Assembly: GCA_018609965.1 (NCBI GenBank)
Contig: JAHENP010000010.1
Coordinates: forward strand, 1 to 8,181
Length of the DNA stretch: 8,181 nucleotides
From: Haloferacaceae archaeon
GTDB lineage: Archaea > Halobacteriota > Halobacteria > Halobacteriales > Haloferacaceae
Direction of reading: 5' to 3'
Shown piece by piece: positions 1 to 6,717 of this stretch. The position numbers and the translations under genes are program-made. How positions within the stretch are numbered: position 1 is the first letter of the stretch; each line of letters begins with the position of its first letter. Below the pieces are notes generated by a model. It was not told the DNA's origin. It saw nothing but the letters and a program-made list of their open reading frames with translations, and made no database searches.

Positions 1-751
1 CTGAGGACGCGCCGCCGGCAGTCTCGATCAGATACGCGATCGGGTTCCCTTCGAACTGGTGGCGGAGCTTTCCGTCGGGATAGCCGTCGCCGGCGGGGTA
101 GCCGAAGATCCCGCCGTACTCCAACACCTGGTTCACGTCCCCGACCATTGCGCCGCCGTACCGCAGTTTCAGCGCCGACTCCACTTCTCTGACGTACGAC
201 GTGAACGCCGGCGACCAGTCCGGCACCCGACCGCCGAACCCGTACACCATCGGCTCCGCCGGCAGCGTCACCTCGCCGAGCCGGTCGCGGTCGCCGTCTG
301 CGACCAGATACTCCACGACGGAGTCACGGGCGACAGCCATCGTCGTCAACGGGCCGTACAACACGTACCCCGACGCCACGAGCGCCGTCCCGCGGGCCGG
401 CAACGGGGCGTCGTACACGCCGATCACCGTGCCGACCGCGTTGTTCGAGGTGATGTTCGAGGAGCCGTCCAACGGGTCACACGTCACCGACAGCCCCGCG
501 CCGGCGTCGACGACGGACTCCCCTTCCTCGCTGGCGTAGGCGCCGACCCCGTCGAGTTCGGTCAGTCGTTCCGCGATCAGTTCGTCGGCGTGCGCGTCGG
601 CGGCCAACATTGTCTCTCCGGAGGGGTTCTCCTCGTCGAGGTACCGCCGCCGGCCCGGGAGCGACGCCCGGATCTCGCTTGCGACGGCCGCGACCGCGTC
701 GAAGATTGCCGTGACCGGGTCCGTCTGGTCGCTGGGGTCACCGCCGGACAT
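1..751 (-). CDS. fbp: Fructose-1,6-bisphosphatase, class 1 (C-terminus beyond window)
   Basis: The enzyme hydrolyses fructose 1,6-bisphosphate to fructose 6-phosphate in the cytoplasm, the committed step of gluconeogenesis. I translated the minus strand from the ATG at 749-751; 250 codons are present and the frame is still open at base 1, so the C-terminus is missing. Visible class 1 hallmarks are an acidic metal-site stretch ASEEGES (about 73-79), the signature [10 protein letters not shown] (about 91-100), a [20 protein letters not shown] segment that matches the substrate-binding region, and a [16 protein letters not shown] stretch near the break that contains the conserved late metal-binding Glu. 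The start is well supported: its ATG shares one base with the TGA of the upstream aldolase gene (TGATG), so the two are probably co-transcribed and translationally coupled. Identity is secure. The missing tail is probably a few dozen residues, judged from family length. Confidence 0.95.
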   Translation of the reverse strand, partial: MSGGDPSDQTDPVTAIFDAVAAVASEIRASLPGRRRYLDEENPSGETMLAADAHADELIAERLTELDGVGAYASEEGESVVDAGAGLSVTCDPLDGSSNITSNNAVGTVIGVYDAPLPARGTALVASGYVLYGPLTTMAVARDSVVEYLVADGDRDRLGEVTLPAEPMVYGFGGRVPDWSPAFTSYVREVESALKLRYGGAMVGDVNQVLEYGGIFGYPAGDGYPDGKLRHQFEGNPIAYLIETAGGASS

Positions 752-1569
752 CAGTCGTCCGCGACGGCGGCCGCGCCAGTGTGTTCCAGTGCCTCGTCGA
801 CGGACGCCTCCTCGAAGATCACCGCCTCCAACGCGTCGAGAATCTCCTGTGGGTTCTCGCGTTGGAACACGTTCCGCCCCACGGCCAACCCGTCGGCACC
901 GGCGTCCATCGCCTCCCGGATCGTCGTGAGGAACGCGCGGTCGTCCGTCTTCGACCCGCCGGACATCACCACCTTCGTCCGACCGGACATCTCACACGCG
1001 TGGGCCATCGCGTCGGCGTCGCCGGGATACTTCACCTTCGCGATGTCGGCCCCCAACTCCAACCCCATCCGCGCGGCGTAGCTGATCACGCCCGGCTTGG
1101 TGTCGTTCTTCAGCCCCTGTCCGCGCGGGTACGCCCACATGACGACACTCAGATCGTGTTCGCGCGCGGCCTCCTGGACCCGACGGAACTCCTCGGCCAT
1201 CTCAACCTCGTCGTTCGCGCCGGCGTAGACGGTGAACCCGATTGCGTCCGCGTCCAACGCCTCGGCGGCGTAGTCGACGGTGCAGTTGAGCGCCGTGTCC
1301 GGCTCACCCATCCAGAGGTTCGAGGTGCCGTTGAGCTTCGTCAACAGGCTCACCTCGTCGGCGTACTCCGGGTAGTACGCCTCCGCGATCCCCTTCTGGA
1401 CCGCCACCGAGGTGACCGCGTCGTGTGTGGCCAACTCGAAGATCGCCTCCGGGTCTGCCGTCTCCGGATTCGGCTCGAAGTCGACCGGCCCGTGTTCCAA
1501 CCCGTGGTCGTACGCCAGGATGAGCGCCTTCCCGTCTCGCGTGATCGCGTCGTCGGCGTCCGGTAACAT
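751..1569 (-). CDS. fba: Fructose-bisphosphate aldolase, class I (archaeal DhnA type)
   Basis: This 272-residue Schiff-base aldolase of the DhnA/FbaB family joins dihydroxyacetone phosphate and glyceraldehyde 3-phosphate into fructose 1,6-bisphosphate, reversibly. Visible landmarks are AYDHG (19-23, with Asp21), MWAYPRG (144-150) and [11 protein letters not shown] (174-184). By alignment from memory with the Thermoproteus tenax enzyme (Trp144, Tyr146, Lys177), the catalytic set here is Trp145, Tyr147 and the Schiff-base Lys178. The C-terminal phosphate-binding stretches VVMSGGSK and [13 protein letters not shown] are intact. The ATG at 1569 is preceded by a TATA box at leaderless distance. 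The stop overlaps the phosphatase start by one base. The same fold includes 2-amino-3,7-dideoxyheptulosonate synthase of aromatic biosynthesis, which haloarchaea also carry. The direct coupling to fbp favours the aldolase role. Confidence 0.92.
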   Translation of the reverse strand: MLPDADDAITRDGKALILAYDHGLEHGPVDFEPNPETADPEAIFELATHDAVTSVAVQKGIAEAYYPEYADEVSLLTKLNGTSNLWMGEPDTALNCTVDYAAEALDADAIGFTVYAGANDEVEMAEEFRRVQEAAREHDLSVVMWAYPRGQGLKNDTKPGVISYAARMGLELGADIAKVKYPGDADAMAHACEMSGRTKVVMSGGSKTDDRAFLTTIREAMDAGADGLAVGRNVFQRENPQEILDALEAVIFEEASVDEALEHTGAAAVADD

Positions 1570-1592
1570 CGGTCGAAACGGGGCGCCGAGAC

Positions 1593-1600
1593 AGTATAAA
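1593..1600 (-). promoter_or_regulatory. TATA box of the aldolase-phosphatase operon
   Basis: Read on the minus strand the sequence is TTTATACT, a good match to the haloarchaeal TATA consensus. Its centre lies about 27 bases before the aldolase ATG (first base 1569), so transcription would start at or next to the A of the ATG and the mRNA would be leaderless. No Shine-Dalgarno sequence precedes the ATG, which fits. The upstream BRE position (CCGATGA) is not a strong match. Confidence 0.65.
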
Positions 1601-1649
1601 TCATCGGGGCCGTTCGTGCAAAGATATTAACTCGGATTAGAGTAATTTT

Positions 1650-2609
1650 CTAGTCCGGAAACGACCGCGCCGTCTCGCGGAGCGTCGCGAACCGGTCTTC
1701 CGAGAGATCGAGCGCCGCCGCCACCGCGGCGGGGTCGGCCGTCGCTAACGACCGGACGGAAGTGATCCCCGCGGCCGCCAGCGTCTCTCGCGTCTCGTCG
1801 TCGACCCCGTCGAGTTCCGTCACCGGCACCGGCGCGGAGCGTTCCCGCCAGGCGGTCTCCGCCTGCACCGGGTCGCCGGAGCCGTCTGCGGTCGCCTGTC
1901 GGTCGCCGGTCCCGTCTCCGGCGGCGGTCGTCCCGGCGTCGGGCGCGTCCGTCCGCTCGTCGGTCGCCTCGGTGTCGGACGCGAACCCGCCCGGGCGAGC
2001 GGTGGCCGGCCACGGCCCCACGTCGTCGGGCGACTCCCTGTCCGCGCTCGGTGTGTCATCGGTCGCCGCGTCGTCTGTGTCACCCCGTCCCGTCGTCTCC
2101 GGTCGTGCGGTCTCCGGCCACGCCGTCGTCTCCGCGGGCTCGTCGTCCGTGTCGTCCGGTCGCGCCGTCTCGGGCCAGTCACCCTCCGGCCGCGGGTCGG
2201 TGGTGTCGGCCGGGGTCGTTCCCGGGCTCTCCCGCTCGTTTTCCCCGTCCGTCTCGTCGGGCTCGTCGTCGGCCCAGTCGCCCGTAGAGGCGGCGACCCA
2301 GTCGCGTTCCCCGTTGTTGAGTCCGCGAACCTGGTCGGACCGGCGAGTTAGGTCGTTCCGGTCGTCCTCCGTGTCGAACGACCACGGCAACGAGTGTTCG
2401 CGTCTGATCCGCGCCGCCACCCCGGGGTTGACGCCGGCGTCCAACAACATCCCGAACGAGACCTCTCTGTCCCGGATTCCCGCGGCGGCGAACGACGCGT
2501 CCTCGATCACCGCTGCCGTGGCTGGTCCGACGAACTTCAGTTCCGTCGGCTCCGGTGACGCTCCCACGCCGTCCCGTTGGGTGGTCACTGCCTCCGAGTT
2601 GACCACCAC
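1650..2609 (-). CDS. Helix-hairpin-helix protein with acidic WPxTARP-repeat linker, function unknown
   Basis: The frame encodes 319 residues in three parts. Residues about 20-105 form a compact N-terminal domain (FVGPATAAVIEDASFAAAGI, then RIRREHSLPWSF and LNNGERDW) that I associate, from memory and without a search, with a haloarchaeal domain of unknown function (DUF7409-like). Residues about 108-255 are an Asp/Glu/Thr/Pro-rich, probably disordered linker that carries WPETARP at 145-151 and 164-170 and WPATARP at 200-206. Residues about 260-319 (TELDGVDDETRETLAAAGI, then SLATADPAAVAAAL) are a typical C-terminal helix-hairpin-helix (HhH_5-like), a fold that usually contacts DNA or protein. 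The start is unsettled: GTG codons occur at 2609 and 2606, and a third GTG at residue 8; none has a well-spaced Shine-Dalgarno. The acidic composition and both domains lie in this frame; the overlapping plus-strand frame is a serine-rich shadow. No signal peptide or membrane segment is seen. Confidence 0.85.
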   Translation of the reverse strand: MVVNSEAVTTQRDGVGASPEPTELKFVGPATAAVIEDASFAAAGIRDREVSFGMLLDAGVNPGVAARIRREHSLPWSFDTEDDRNDLTRRSDQVRGLNNGERDWVAASTGDWADDEPDETDGENERESPGTTPADTTDPRPEGDWPETARPDDTDDEPAETTAWPETARPETTGRGDTDDAATDDTPSADRESPDDVGPWPATARPGGFASDTEATDERTDAPDAGTTAAGDGTGDRQATADGSGDPVQAETAWRERSAPVPVTELDGVDDETRETLAAAGITSVRSLATADPAAVAAALDLSEDRFATLRETARSFPD

Positions 2610-2738
2610 TCCCTTTCAACGTTTCCGTAAACCGACTCGTTCCTGTTCGACCTCGGCAGTGTGTGTCGCTCCGCTCGGCTCTGAGGGTGTCCATGTCGCT
2701 CCGCTACGCTTACCACGGTGCCGTCGTCACCGTCTCGT
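2610..2738. other. Divergent intergenic region, HhH gene / hydroxyacyl-CoA dehydrogenase
   Basis: These 129 bases should hold promoters for both flanking genes. For the plus-strand dehydrogenase, the only TATA-like string at leaderless distance is a weak CTTACC at 2709-2714, centred about 27 bases before the ATG. On the minus strand, TTTACG at about 2631-2626 is TATA-like but only about 20 bases from the GTG at 2609. A 12-base direct repeat, TGTCGCTCCGCT, occurs at 2664-2675 and 2694-2705, 30 bases apart. Such strings are common low-complexity sequence in haloarchaea, so an operator role is only a possibility. Confidence 0.4.
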
Positions 2739-3599
2739 ATGCGCACACTGTCTGACGTGGAGACGGTCGGCGTCGTCGGCGCCGGCACGATGGGCAACGG
2801 GATCGCGCAGGTCGCCGCCACCGCGGGCTACGACGTGGTGATGCGTGACATCGAGGCGGGGTTCGTCGAGGACGGGCTCGACAGCGTCGCCGACTCGTTG
2901 TCGCGACTCGACCAGAAGGACGCGCTCCCGGCGGAGCCGGCGACGATCGAAGAACGGATCACCGGCACCACGGATCTCGACGCGCTCGCGGACGCCGACC
3001 TGGTGATCGAGGCCGCCGTCGAGGATGTCGACATCAAACGCGACATCTTCGCCGACCTCGACGACATCGCGGACGACGACGTGGTGTTGGCGACAAACAC
3101 CTCCACGCTGTCGATCACCACCATCGCCGCCGCGACCGACCGCCCTGCGCAGGTCGTCGGGCTCCACTTCATGAACCCTGTCCCGATCATGGACGGTGTC
3201 GAGGTTGTCGTCGGGGAACACACCACCGAGGAGACGACGGCGTTCGCCCACGCCGTCGCCGAGGCGTTCGGCAAGGAGACCTGGGAGTCGGACGACAAAC
3301 CCGGCTTCGTCACCAACCGCGTGTTGATGCCGTGGATCAACGAGGGAATCCGGGCCTACGACGAGGGTGTCGCCGACAGGGAGGATCTCGACAAGGGGAT
3401 GCGGCTCGGCACGAACGTCCCGATGGGGCCGTTGGAGCTTGCCGACCACATCGGCCTGGACATCTGTCTGGACGCCTCCCGCACGCTCCACGAGAAGCTG
3501 GGTGACGGATACAAGCCCGCCTACCTCCTCGAACGGAAGGTGGAAGCCGGCACGCTCGGGAAGAAGACCGGCGAGGGGTTCTACGACTACGACGGCTGA
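2739..3599 (+). CDS. hbd: 3-hydroxyacyl-CoA dehydrogenase (3-hydroxybutyryl-CoA dehydrogenase type)
   Basis: The predicted enzyme oxidises L-3-hydroxyacyl-CoA to 3-ketoacyl-CoA with NAD(P)+, or the reverse, in fatty-acid beta-oxidation or C4 acyl-CoA metabolism. From the ATG at 2739 it has 286 residues, the usual length of the stand-alone single-function form. A Rossmann motif VGVVGAGTMGNG (10-21) opens the N-terminal NAD domain, ending with Asp37 at the second strand. TNTSTL is at 119-124. The catalytic pair is seen as His143 in GLHFMNP and Asn193 in PGFVTNR, with Glu155 between them. The C-terminal helical dimerisation domain ends in LGKKTGEGFYDYDG, typical of the family. A GTG seven codons upstream (2718) would add residues before the first beta strand and is less likely. 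The gene is convergent with the arginase gene, 25 bases away. Chain-length specificity cannot be read from the sequence. Confidence 0.93.
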   Translation: MRTLSDVETVGVVGAGTMGNGIAQVAATAGYDVVMRDIEAGFVEDGLDSVADSLSRLDQKDALPAEPATIEERITGTTDLDALADADLVIEAAVEDVDIKRDIFADLDDIADDDVVLATNTSTLSITTIAAATDRPAQVVGLHFMNPVPIMDGVEVVVGEHTTEETTAFAHAVAEAFGKETWESDDKPGFVTNRVLMPWINEGIRAYDEGVADREDLDKGMRLGTNVPMGPLELADHIGLDICLDASRTLHEKLGDGYKPAYLLERKVEAGTLGKKTGEGFYDYDG

Positions 3600-3606
3600 T
3601 CCGTCG

Positions 3607-3620
3607 GTCGGCTCGCCGAC
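3607..3620. repeat. Short dyad between convergent genes
   Basis: Between the convergent stop codons of the dehydrogenase and the arginase lies a perfect dyad with arms GTCGGC and GCCGAC separated by TC. As RNA it would fold as five pairs around a four-base loop. It could help end transcription from either side, but no T-run follows on either strand, so a terminator function is weakly supported. Confidence 0.25.
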
Positions 3621-3624
3621 TGGA

Positions 3625-4527
3625 TCACAACACCGTCTTCCCGAACGCGCTCGCGGCCAACTCCGTCGCGAGTTCTGCGGTCTCGTTGGAGTCGTCGAGC
3701 GTCGGGTTCACCTCGACCACCTCCATCGACCGGAGCAACTCGCTTTCTGCCAACAGCTCCATCGCGAGGTGCGCCTCGCGGTATGTCACCCCACCCCGAA
3801 CGGGGGTGCCGACTCCCGGTGCCTCGTTGGGGTCGAGCCAGTCCATGTCGAGACTGGCGTGGACGCCGTCGACACCGTGGCCAGCGACCTGGAGGGCGTC
3901 GTCGACGACCGCCCGGACCCCGCGTTCGTCGATGTCAGACATCGTGTAGACGGTCACGTCCGAGTCCGACAACATCCGTCGCTCGGCGTCGTCGACCGAC
4001 CGAAGCCCGACGATCACGACGTTCTCCTCGCGCAGTCCTGGCGCGTTCGCCCACTCGACGCCCGCGAACTCCCCGACCCCGAGCGTGGCCGCCAACGGCA
4101 TCCCGTGGACGTTCCCCGACGGTGAGGTCGTCGGGGTGTTGAAGTCGCCGTGGGCGTCGAACCACACCGCGCCGATCTCGTCGTCGCGGGCCGACCCCCG
4201 GAGTGAGCCGATGGCGACGGAGTGGTCACCGCCCAACACGAGCGGCGTCTCGTCGGCGGCCAACGCGTCGGCCACCCCATCGCCCAACCGCGTCACCACG
4301 TCTTCGGTTTCGCGGAGGAACTTCGCGTTCCCCTCGCTGGGCGGGCGGTAGTCCGGGTCGCGTTCCTCCGCCCGCGGCACCGAGAGGTCTCCTGCGTCCA
4401 GACAGGTCGCGCCGGCGGCCTCCAACTCCGTCGAGAGCCCGGCGTATCTGATCGCGGACGGCCCCATGTCGACTCCGCGTCGTCCCTGCCCGTAGTCGCT
4501 GGGCGCACCGATGATACGAACGTCCAT
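3625..4527 (-). CDS. rocF: Arginase (ureohydrolase family)
   Basis: The predicted manganese enzyme hydrolyses L-arginine to L-ornithine and urea in the cytoplasm. It has 300 residues, a standard length. All six bimetal ligands are visible: His102 in GGDHSVAIG, Asp124, His126 and Asp128 in WFDAHGDFN, and Asp227 and Asp229 in SLDMDWLDP. The residues that distinguish arginase from agmatinase are also present: Asn130, Ser137 and Asn139 (NTPTTSPSGN), followed by His141, with numbering that coincides with human arginase I as I recall it. Glu272 in VVEVNP matches the residue that binds the guanidinium group. The ATG at 4527 begins the first beta strand (MDVRIIGAPSDYGQG), which fits the family. An agmatinase role is unlikely because of the SGN motif. 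The neighbours give no pathway context; ornithine and nitrogen metabolism is the natural inference. Confidence 0.92.
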   Translation of the reverse strand: MDVRIIGAPSDYGQGRRGVDMGPSAIRYAGLSTELEAAGATCLDAGDLSVPRAEERDPDYRPPSEGNAKFLRETEDVVTRLGDGVADALAADETPLVLGGDHSVAIGSLRGSARDDEIGAVWFDAHGDFNTPTTSPSGNVHGMPLAATLGVGEFAGVEWANAPGLREENVVIVGLRSVDDAERRMLSDSDVTVYTMSDIDERGVRAVVDDALQVAGHGVDGVHASLDMDWLDPNEAPGVGTPVRGGVTYREAHLAMELLAESELLRSMEVVEVNPTLDDSNETAELATELAASAFGKTVL

Positions 4528-4550
4528 AGGGTGTGTCCGTGCCCGAACGG

Positions 4551-4556
4551 TTTGAA
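4551..4556 (-). promoter_or_regulatory. Possible TATA-like element of the arginase gene
   Basis: On the minus strand this reads TTCAAA, centred 26-27 bases before the arginase ATG at 4527, the spacing expected for a leaderless haloarchaeal mRNA. It departs from the TTTATA-type consensus. No Shine-Dalgarno sequence lies just upstream of the ATG (the preceding bases read GGACACACCCT), which agrees with a leaderless start. Position is the main support. Confidence 0.35.
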
Positions 4557-4588
4557 GCTACTCGATTTCGACACTGCGAAAATTTCCA

Positions 4589-4668
4589 CTCGGAGACGGT
4601 CGAACTCGGCCTATCCGTCTCGGAGTTGGTTCTGGTCACCGCACGTCTCCAGAACCGCGGAGACCAGA
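4589..4668. repeat. Cluster of inverted repeats in the divergent arginase/ABC control region
   Basis: Several dyads crowd into 80 bases. CTCGGAGACGG (4589-4599) faces CCGTCTCGGAG (4615-4625) with one mismatch. GGTTCTGG (4628-4635) faces CCAGAACC (4649-4656) perfectly across 13 bases. GTCTCC (4645-4650) faces GGAGAC (4659-4664), and TCTGGT (4631-4636) faces ACCAGA (4663-4668). The GAGAC/GTCTC core thus recurs four times in alternating orientation. The cluster ends about 30 bases before the TATA box of the ABC genes, a position suited to an activator or repressor. Binding by any protein is inference. Confidence 0.4.
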
Positions 4669-4698
4669 GACACCCGTTCGGAGGCGCCGTCGCCACAG

Positions 4699-4706
4699 CT
4701 ATATCC
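4699..4706 (+). promoter_or_regulatory. TATA box of the ABC exporter operon
   Basis: CTATATCC is centred about 27 bases before the GTG at 4730, so the mRNA would start at or beside the start codon. The upstream flank GCCACAG is not a strong BRE. The spacing both predicts a leaderless transcript and supports GTG 4730 as the true start of the ATPase. Confidence 0.6.
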
Positions 4707-4729
4707 GCCTCGATGCCGTACCGTGTCCA

Positions 4730-5449
4730 GTGACAGCGACCGAGTCGACGACGGCGGAGGCGGTCGTAGCTCTCTCTGACGTGCGGAAGACGTACGAACT
4801 GGGTGGGACGGTGACGGCGTTGGACGACGTCTCACTGTCGCTCGCGGAGGGCTCTTACACCGCGGTGATGGGGCCCAGCGGCTCCGGCAAGAGCACCCTG
4901 CTCAACCTGATCGGCGGGCTCGACACCCCCGACGACGGCAACGTCCGGGTCGGCGGCCAGAACCTGGGGGCCGCCTCCGAACAGGAACGCGCGACCGTCC
5001 GCGGCACGGAGATTGGCTTCGTCTTCCAGACGTTCAACCTGATGCCGCGGCTCACCGCCGTCGAGAACGTCGCCTTGCCGCTCGTGTTCGACGGCTGGGA
5101 TCGCACGGAGCGGTTGGACCGCGCCCGCGAGGTGTTGGACCGGGTGGGGCTCGGTGACCGTTACGACCACGAGCCCGCACAACTGTCCGGAGGCCAACGC
5201 CAACGGGTGGCGATTGCGCGAGCGCTCGCCCCGGACCCGTCGATCCTGTTGGCCGACGAGCCGACCGGCAACGTCGACACGGACACCGGCGCGGGGATCA
5301 TGGAGCTGTTGGCGGAGATCAACAACGCCGGCAACTCCATCCTGTTGGTGAGCCACTCCCGCCGGATCGCGGAACACGCCGAGCGGATCGTCCACATCCG
5401 GGATGGGCTGATCGAGGAGATCGAGACGGTCACGCCGGAGGTGGCCTGA
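4730..5449 (+). CDS. ABC transporter ATP-binding protein, LolD/MacB type
   Basis: This 239-residue cytoplasmic ATPase powers the membrane partner encoded next to it. All nucleotide-binding motifs are intact: Walker A GPSGSGKST (48-56), the Q-loop with Gln100 in FVFQTFNL, the signature LSGGQRQR (152-159), Walker B ILLADEP with catalytic Glu177, the D-loop NVD (181-183) and the switch His209 in LLVSHS. The phrases VRKTYELGG, TFNLMPRLTAVENVALPL and ADEPTGNVD are characteristic of the LolD/MacB/FtsE branch, which works with FtsX-like permeases as an exporter or mechanotransducer rather than as an importer. No substrate-binding protein gene is adjacent, which fits. The GTG start at 4730 is favoured by the TATA spacing. 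The stop overlaps the permease ATG by one base (TGATG). The substrate cannot be inferred. Confidence 0.93.
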   Translation: MTATESTTAEAVVALSDVRKTYELGGTVTALDDVSLSLAEGSYTAVMGPSGSGKSTLLNLIGGLDTPDDGNVRVGGQNLGAASEQERATVRGTEIGFVFQTFNLMPRLTAVENVALPLVFDGWDRTERLDRAREVLDRVGLGDRYDHEPAQLSGGQRQRVAIARALAPDPSILLADEPTGNVDTDTGAGIMELLAEINNAGNSILLVSHSRRIAEHAERIVHIRDGLIEEIETVTPEVA

Positions 5450-6690
5450 TGGACCCGCGAGAGACGCTCCGGATCGCCGGCCGGTCGATCCGCGCCCACC
5501 GGCTCCGGTCGACGCTAACCGTGATCGGGATCGTCATCGGGATCGCCTCCGTCGTCGTGTTCGCCAGCTTCGGCGCGAGCGTCGAGGCGTCTGTCATCGA
5601 CGACATCGGCGGGACGGACGCCAACAACGTCTATCTCCTGCCGGCGTCGACGGACGACGAAGGCCCCGCCGGCGGGCCGGGGTTGGGCCAACCGGTGTTC
5701 ACACAACACGACATCGAACAGCTCCGGGAGGTCAAGGGGGTCGAGACTGTCCTCCCGCGGGGGATCGTCCAGCTGTCCGCCGTCGAACACGACGGCCAGA
5801 CAGTCGCCCAACGACAGGCGACGGCGACGACGCCGGCGACGTTCGACAACGACTCCGTCGTCGCGGGTCGTGGGTTCCGGCAGGGGGCCGCCGAGTTGGT
5901 GATCAACGAACGGGCGGCGGCGGCGTTCCCCGGCAACCTCTCTGTCGGCGACGAGGTGACACTACAGTTGGCGTCGGGCGACCGGGAGACGCTCACCGTC
6001 GTCGGGATCGTCTCCGGCACCCGTGGCGGGTTCCTCTCGTCGTTCGGTGACGTGCAGTCGCGGTACTACCTGCCGACGGAGCCGTACTACCGGACGACCA
6101 CGGAGAGCCCGACACTCGGTGTCGACCAGAAGGCGTACCCGCAGGTGACGGTGACGACGGCGCCGACGGCGGTCCAGAGCGCCCGCGCGGAGATCGAGGC
6201 GTACGCCGCGGAGTCGGACGCCACACGGCTGTTGCCCGCGGGGTTCGAGGTGGTCGTCCAGACCAGCGGTGACGTGGTCGAGGAGATCCAGGACGTGATC
6301 GACCGGATCACCCGGTTCGTCACCGGGATCGCGGTGATCGCGTTGGTCGTCGGCGCCATCGGGATCGCCAACATCACACTCGTCTCCGTCACCGAACGCA
6401 CCAAGGAGATCGGGATCATGAAGGCGGTCGGCGCGACGAACCGCGACACGATGCAGTTGTTCCTCACCGAGGCCGTCCTGCTGGGTGGGATCGGCGCGGT
6501 CGTCGGCGTCCCGTTGGGGTTGCTCGTCGGGTTCGGCGCGGCGGTGTACGCCGAGGTGTCGTTCACACTCCCGATCAACTGGATCGTCTTCTCCGTGGCG
6601 ATGGGCGTGACGACCGGTGTCGTCGCCGGGCTCTACCCCGCGTGGCGCGCCTCGAAGGTTGACCCCATCGAAGCACTGCGGTACGAGTGA
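5449..6690 (+). CDS. ABC transporter permease, MacB/FtsX family
   Basis: The 413-residue membrane protein has the four-helix layout of MacB-type permeases. One N-terminal segment spans about 21-43 (STLTVIGIVIGIASVVVFAS). A large extracytoplasmic MacB_PCD-like domain covers about 45-285, with the typical RGIVQLSAVEH-like and FSQGD-like positions represented by RGFRQGAAELVINERAA and the conserved VVGIVSGT. The C-terminal FtsX domain has three segments at about 290-315, 338-365 and 376-399. The coupling stretch ERTKEIGIMKAVGATNRD and the ending LYPAWRASKVDPIEALRYE are family hallmarks. It is translationally coupled to the ATPase by TGATG, and the two probably form a homodimeric exporter with two ATPases. 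No MacA-like adaptor gene is next to it, as expected in an archaeon without an outer membrane. It converges on the oxidoreductase gene 27 bases downstream. Confidence 0.92.
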   Translation: MDPRETLRIAGRSIRAHRLRSTLTVIGIVIGIASVVVFASFGASVEASVIDDIGGTDANNVYLLPASTDDEGPAGGPGLGQPVFTQHDIEQLREVKGVETVLPRGIVQLSAVEHDGQTVAQRQATATTPATFDNDSVVAGRGFRQGAAELVINERAAAAFPGNLSVGDEVTLQLASGDRETLTVVGIVSGTRGGFLSSFGDVQSRYYLPTEPYYRTTTESPTLGVDQKAYPQVTVTTAPTAVQSARAEIEAYAAESDATRLLPAGFEVVVQTSGDVVEEIQDVIDRITRFVTGIAVIALVVGAIGIANITLVSVTERTKEIGIMKAVGATNRDTMQLFLTEAVLLGGIGAVVGVPLGLLVGFGAAVYAEVSFTLPINWIVFSVAMGVTTGVVAGLYPAWRASKVDPIEALRYE

Positions 6691-6717
6691 CTCGCGGCGG
6701 TCGGTCGAGGTCGCCTG

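Noticed and set aside
59..1081. Long plus-strand frame opposite the phosphatase and aldolase genes
   Set aside because: Its product is Arg/His/Val-rich without domains, while the opposite strand encodes two clear enzymes. It is a third-position GC shadow.
781..1566. Plus-strand frame of 261 codons opposite the aldolase
   Set aside because: It is an exact mirror of the aldolase gene; composition is basic and no motif is seen.
1992..2177. CRISPR-like or tandem DNA repeat suggested by the recurring segments
   Set aside because: The recurrence is in-frame protein motif repetition with variable spacing and diverged DNA; there are no uniform repeats and spacers.
1762..2841. Plus-strand frame of 359 codons, Ser/Val-rich, spanning the HhH gene and the dehydrogenase start
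   Set aside because: It mirrors the acidic repeat linker and runs across the divergent promoter region into another gene. The minus frame carries both recognisable domains.
2727..3491. Minus-strand frame of 254 codons opposite the hydroxyacyl-CoA dehydrogenase
   Set aside because: Basic, motif-free shadow of a well-identified gene.
3625..4527. Agmatinase as an alternative identity
   Set aside because: The NTPTTSPSGN segment with Asn130, Ser137 and Asn139 is the arginase amino-acid recognition site and is not expected in agmatinase.
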